The notes beneath the pieces were generated by a model that worked only from the letters and a program-made list of their open reading frames with translations, did not search any database and had not been told where the DNA came from. A stretch of 64,000 bases of DNA from Mucilaginibacter sp. KACC 22773 (GTDB lineage: Bacteria; Bacteroidota; Bacteroidia; Sphingobacteriales; Sphingobacteriaceae). This document shows, piece by piece, positions 61,873-64,000 of the stretch (positions are counted from its first letter, which is position 1; every line of letters begins with the position of its first letter). The position numbers were made by a program, and so were the translations under genes. The stretch lies in contig NZ_CP117883.1 in NCBI RefSeq assembly GCF_028736215.1, positions 2,852,001 to 2,916,000 of the forward strand, in the 5' to 3' direction.

Positions 61873-64000
61873 ATGATAAAAAATTATTTTAAAACAGCCT
61901 GGCGTAACATTGTAAACAATAAGTTTTACGCGGCCATTAATGTGGCTGGGTTAACCTTTGGGTTAGTGATTGGCCTGTTTATGCTGCTTTGGGTGCAGGA
62001 TGAGTTGAGTTTTGATACGTTCAACAAAAAAGGGGCGGAGATATACCGCGTTGGCATTGTGGGCGGTACTGATGAAAGCAAACAGATATTTACCTCGATT
62101 ATTGCCCCGCTTGCTACTTACGCCAAAGCCGAGATGCCGGAGGTTACCGATGCCGTGCGGATCAGGAATATTGGCGTAGCGCCGTTTAAATACAAGGAAA
62201 AGAATTTCAGGGAAGATAATTTTGCTTTTACCGATCCTTCATACTTTTCTGTATTTGATTTTAAGCTGGTTGCAGGCGATAAGAAAAAACCATTCCCGGA
62301 TAATAATTCGGTAGTGATAACACAGGCTATAGCCAAAAAATACTTTGGCAACGAAGACCCTATAGGCAAGGTGGTTGTTTTAGGCTTAAACGAAAACCTG
62401 AAAGTAACCGGGGTAGTTGCCGATTATCCTGCAAACTCCACCCTAAAATATAACATCCTGCTGCCCATGAGCCGGTTTAACAAGCTGGCCTACATGGATA
62501 GGAAATTAAGCTACGACAATAAAACGTTCATCTCTTCGATGGATGGCGACTGGGCCAATTTTGCATTTGATACTTACCTGTTGCTTAAGCCCAATACCGA
62601 TATTAACCAGGTTACCAAAAAGCTTCGTGCGATACATGAACGCGAACACCCGGTAGATGCGCCCGTGCCTTACCTTGCGCAGCCACTGTTCCAGATGCAT
62701 TTGTACAAAGCCGATGGCAGTAACGGAGGTATTGAAACAGTACGCACATTTGCCATTGTGGCCATCTTGATACTGGTAATAGCCTGCATCAACTACGTAA
62801 ACCTTTCGACAGCACGATCGATGTTAAGGGCCAAGGAAGTAAGCATGCGCAAAATAATAGGCGCCGGTAAACTGCAGCTATTTATGCAGTTTATGATTGA
62901 AACTACTTTACTGTTTGCCATATCAACCCTGTTTGCCCTTATTTTAATGTATGTGCTGATGCCTATGTACAATAACTTCTCGGGCAAGCAATTGCAACTA
63001 TCTGTAACCAACTACCAGGTTTGGATGTATGTGGTAATTACACTGATAGGCACCTTAGCAGCATCAAGCATTTACCCGGCTTTGTTGCTTTCATCTTTTG
63101 AGCCATTAAAAGCGCTTAAGGGTAAAGTAACTACGGGTATAGGAAATACCGTTTTCCGGAAGGTACTGGTTGTGGTTCAGTTCAGCGTTTCTATCGTGCT
63201 GATCATCGGCACCCTGGTAATTGGCAGGCAGCTCAATTTTATCCAGAAAAAGGATCTTGGCTATGATAAAGAAAACGTGTTTGTGTTTAATATGCGCGAT
63301 ATGAAAACGCATTACGATGCCATTAAACAGGAGTTGCTGAAGCAGCCCGGTATTATATCGGTAACCCGGTCTGGCAATGATATTATTGAAAACGATAACT
63401 GGACAGGCGATAACGACTGGGACGGTAAACCAGCCAAAGCTAACCTGTTTTTTCATCCGATTGCTGCCGACAAGGATTTTATATCTTTCTTTAAAATAAA
63501 AATGAAGGAGGGTGTAGCCTTTACCGGGGCTATTGCTGATACTACCCGTTTTGTGCTAAACGAGGCCGCGGTATCTGCTATGGGCCTTAAGGATCCGATA
63601 GGTAAAAATATCCGCATCCAAAAAATGAAGGGTACCATAAGTGGGGTAGTAAAGGATTTTCACTTCGCATCTATGCGTAAAAAAATTGAGCCGGCGGTAT
63701 TGTACTACCGCGCCGACGACTGCTACAAAATATACATTAAAACCACTGGTGCCAATGCACAAAAAGCCATTGCAGCCGCGCTTACTTCCTGGAAACAATA
63801 CAATAACGATTCGCCGTTTTCCTATACTTTTTTAGATGACTCGTTTAACCAGCTATACAAAACAGAGCAACGTACAGGCTCGCTATTTAACGTGTTTTCG
63901 GCCATTGCTATTTTTATATCATGCCTTGGGCTTTTTGGCCTGGCAACCTATTCGGCACAGGTAAAGACCAGGGAGATCGGCATCCGTAAGGTATTAGGGT
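61873..64000 (+). CDS. MacB/FtsX-like ABC transporter permease (3' end outside window)
   Basis: A second two-FtsX permease, paralogous to the previous gene and open to the last base (709 codons visible). The start MIKNYFKTAWRNIVNNKFYA aligns with MLKNYIKIAWRNLIKHKVFS. It continues with a first membrane helix (VAGLTFGLVIGLFML), a periplasmic domain, FtsX core 1 (ILVIACINYVNLSTARSMLR, split as VNLSTARSMLR), a second half (VVVQFSVSIVLIIG) and the beginning of FtsX core 2 (VKTREIGIRKVLG at the edge). Same strand as its paralogue; likely the same operon. It is absent from simple ORF lists because it lacks a stop inside the window. Confidence 0.92.
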   Translation, partial: MIKNYFKTAWRNIVNNKFYAAINVAGLTFGLVIGLFMLLWVQDELSFDTFNKKGAEIYRVGIVGGTDESKQIFTSIIAPLATYAKAEMPEVTDAVRIRNIGVAPFKYKEKNFREDNFAFTDPSYFSVFDFKLVAGDKKKPFPDNNSVVITQAIAKKYFGNEDPIGKVVVLGLNENLKVTGVVADYPANSTLKYNILLPMSRFNKLAYMDRKLSYDNKTFISSMDGDWANFAFDTYLLLKPNTDINQVTKKLRAIHEREHPVDAPVPYLAQPLFQMHLYKADGSNGGIETVRTFAIVAILILVIACINYVNLSTARSMLRAKEVSMRKIIGAGKLQLFMQFMIETTLLFAISTLFALILMYVLMPMYNNFSGKQLQLSVTNYQVWMYVVITLIGTLAASSIYPALLLSSFEPLKALKGKVTTGIGNTVFRKVLVVVQFSVSIVLIIGTLVIGRQLNFIQKKDLGYDKENVFVFNMRDMKTHYDAIKQELLKQPGIISVTRSGNDIIENDNWTGDNDWDGKPAKANLFFHPIAADKDFISFFKIKMKEGVAFTGAIADTTRFVLNEAAVSAMGLKDPIGKNIRIQKMKGTISGVVKDFHFASMRKKIEPAVLYYRADDCYKIYIKTTGANAQKAIAAALTSWKQYNNDSPFSYTFLDDSFNQLYKTEQRTGSLFNVFSAIAIFISCLGLFGLATYSAQVKTREIGIRKVLG

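Overview
The window looks like a chromosomal segment of a Bacteroidota bacterium, most likely family Sphingobacteriaceae (Mucilaginibacter- or Pedobacter-like). This is inferred from the gene content (DUF6443/RHS proteins, LytS/LytTR regulators, MobC/ArdC/DUF4099 conjugation genes, MacB/FtsX-type permeases) and from promoters of the Bacteroidota form TTTG-N19-TAnnTTTG. No rRNA gene is present and only one tRNA was found.

Layout. (1) 1-4766: the end of a peptide-secretion operon: a VKOR/thioredoxin oxidase cut by the left edge, a C39-peptidase ABC exporter and an HlyD adaptor. (2) 5500-27000: two tandem RHS operons, each with an N-terminal secreted protein, a giant Ig-like/DUF6443/RHS protein and a small lipoprotein. 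From 8404 and 19450 onward the two copies appear identical for about 5.6 kb except for one 273-bp Ig-repeat unit. They diverge abruptly at the C-terminal tips, one of which carries a metzincin-like zinc motif. Debris of a third copy (26350-26768) and of a stray tip (15902-16147) lies between and after them. (3) 27773-31171: a ComF-like phosphoribosyltransferase, a methyltransferase, and a lipoprotein with a possible papain-like tip plus a small partner. (4) 31284-37000: an XRE/alpha-CTD-like divergent pair around a 16-bp palindrome, a 397-aa unknown, a 51-aa Thr/Ser-rich peptide that looks like a lanthipeptide precursor, a LytS/LytTR two-component pair, and the C-terminal two thirds of a LanB-type dehydratase. 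(5) 36932-45852: a decaying conjugative-element module (truncated MobC, paralogous orphans, M23 peptidase, ArdC, DUF4099/3945, TOPRIM-like protein, frameshifted PH-domain gene, a nonsense/frameshift pseudogene and a frameshifted serine recombinase) that stops at a tRNA-Leu gene. (6) 45868-64000: ordinary core genome: hscB, kdsA and kdsD (Kdo synthesis), a nucleotide-sugar dehydrogenase, a polyprenyl-phosphate sugar transferase, a BtuF-like receptor, DinB, an SF1 helicase, a TetR/SDR pair with matching operators, a phosphohexomutase, and two MacB-like permeases, the last cut by the right edge.

How it works together: region 2 reads as a contact-toxin or surface-protein locus in which a homogenised delivery core carries interchangeable tips, each followed by a candidate immunity lipoprotein. 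Regions 4 and 5 read as a lanthipeptide locus fused head-to-head with a conjugative-element remnant, in which both junction genes lost their 5' ends. All functions are read from motifs by eye; no database search was run.
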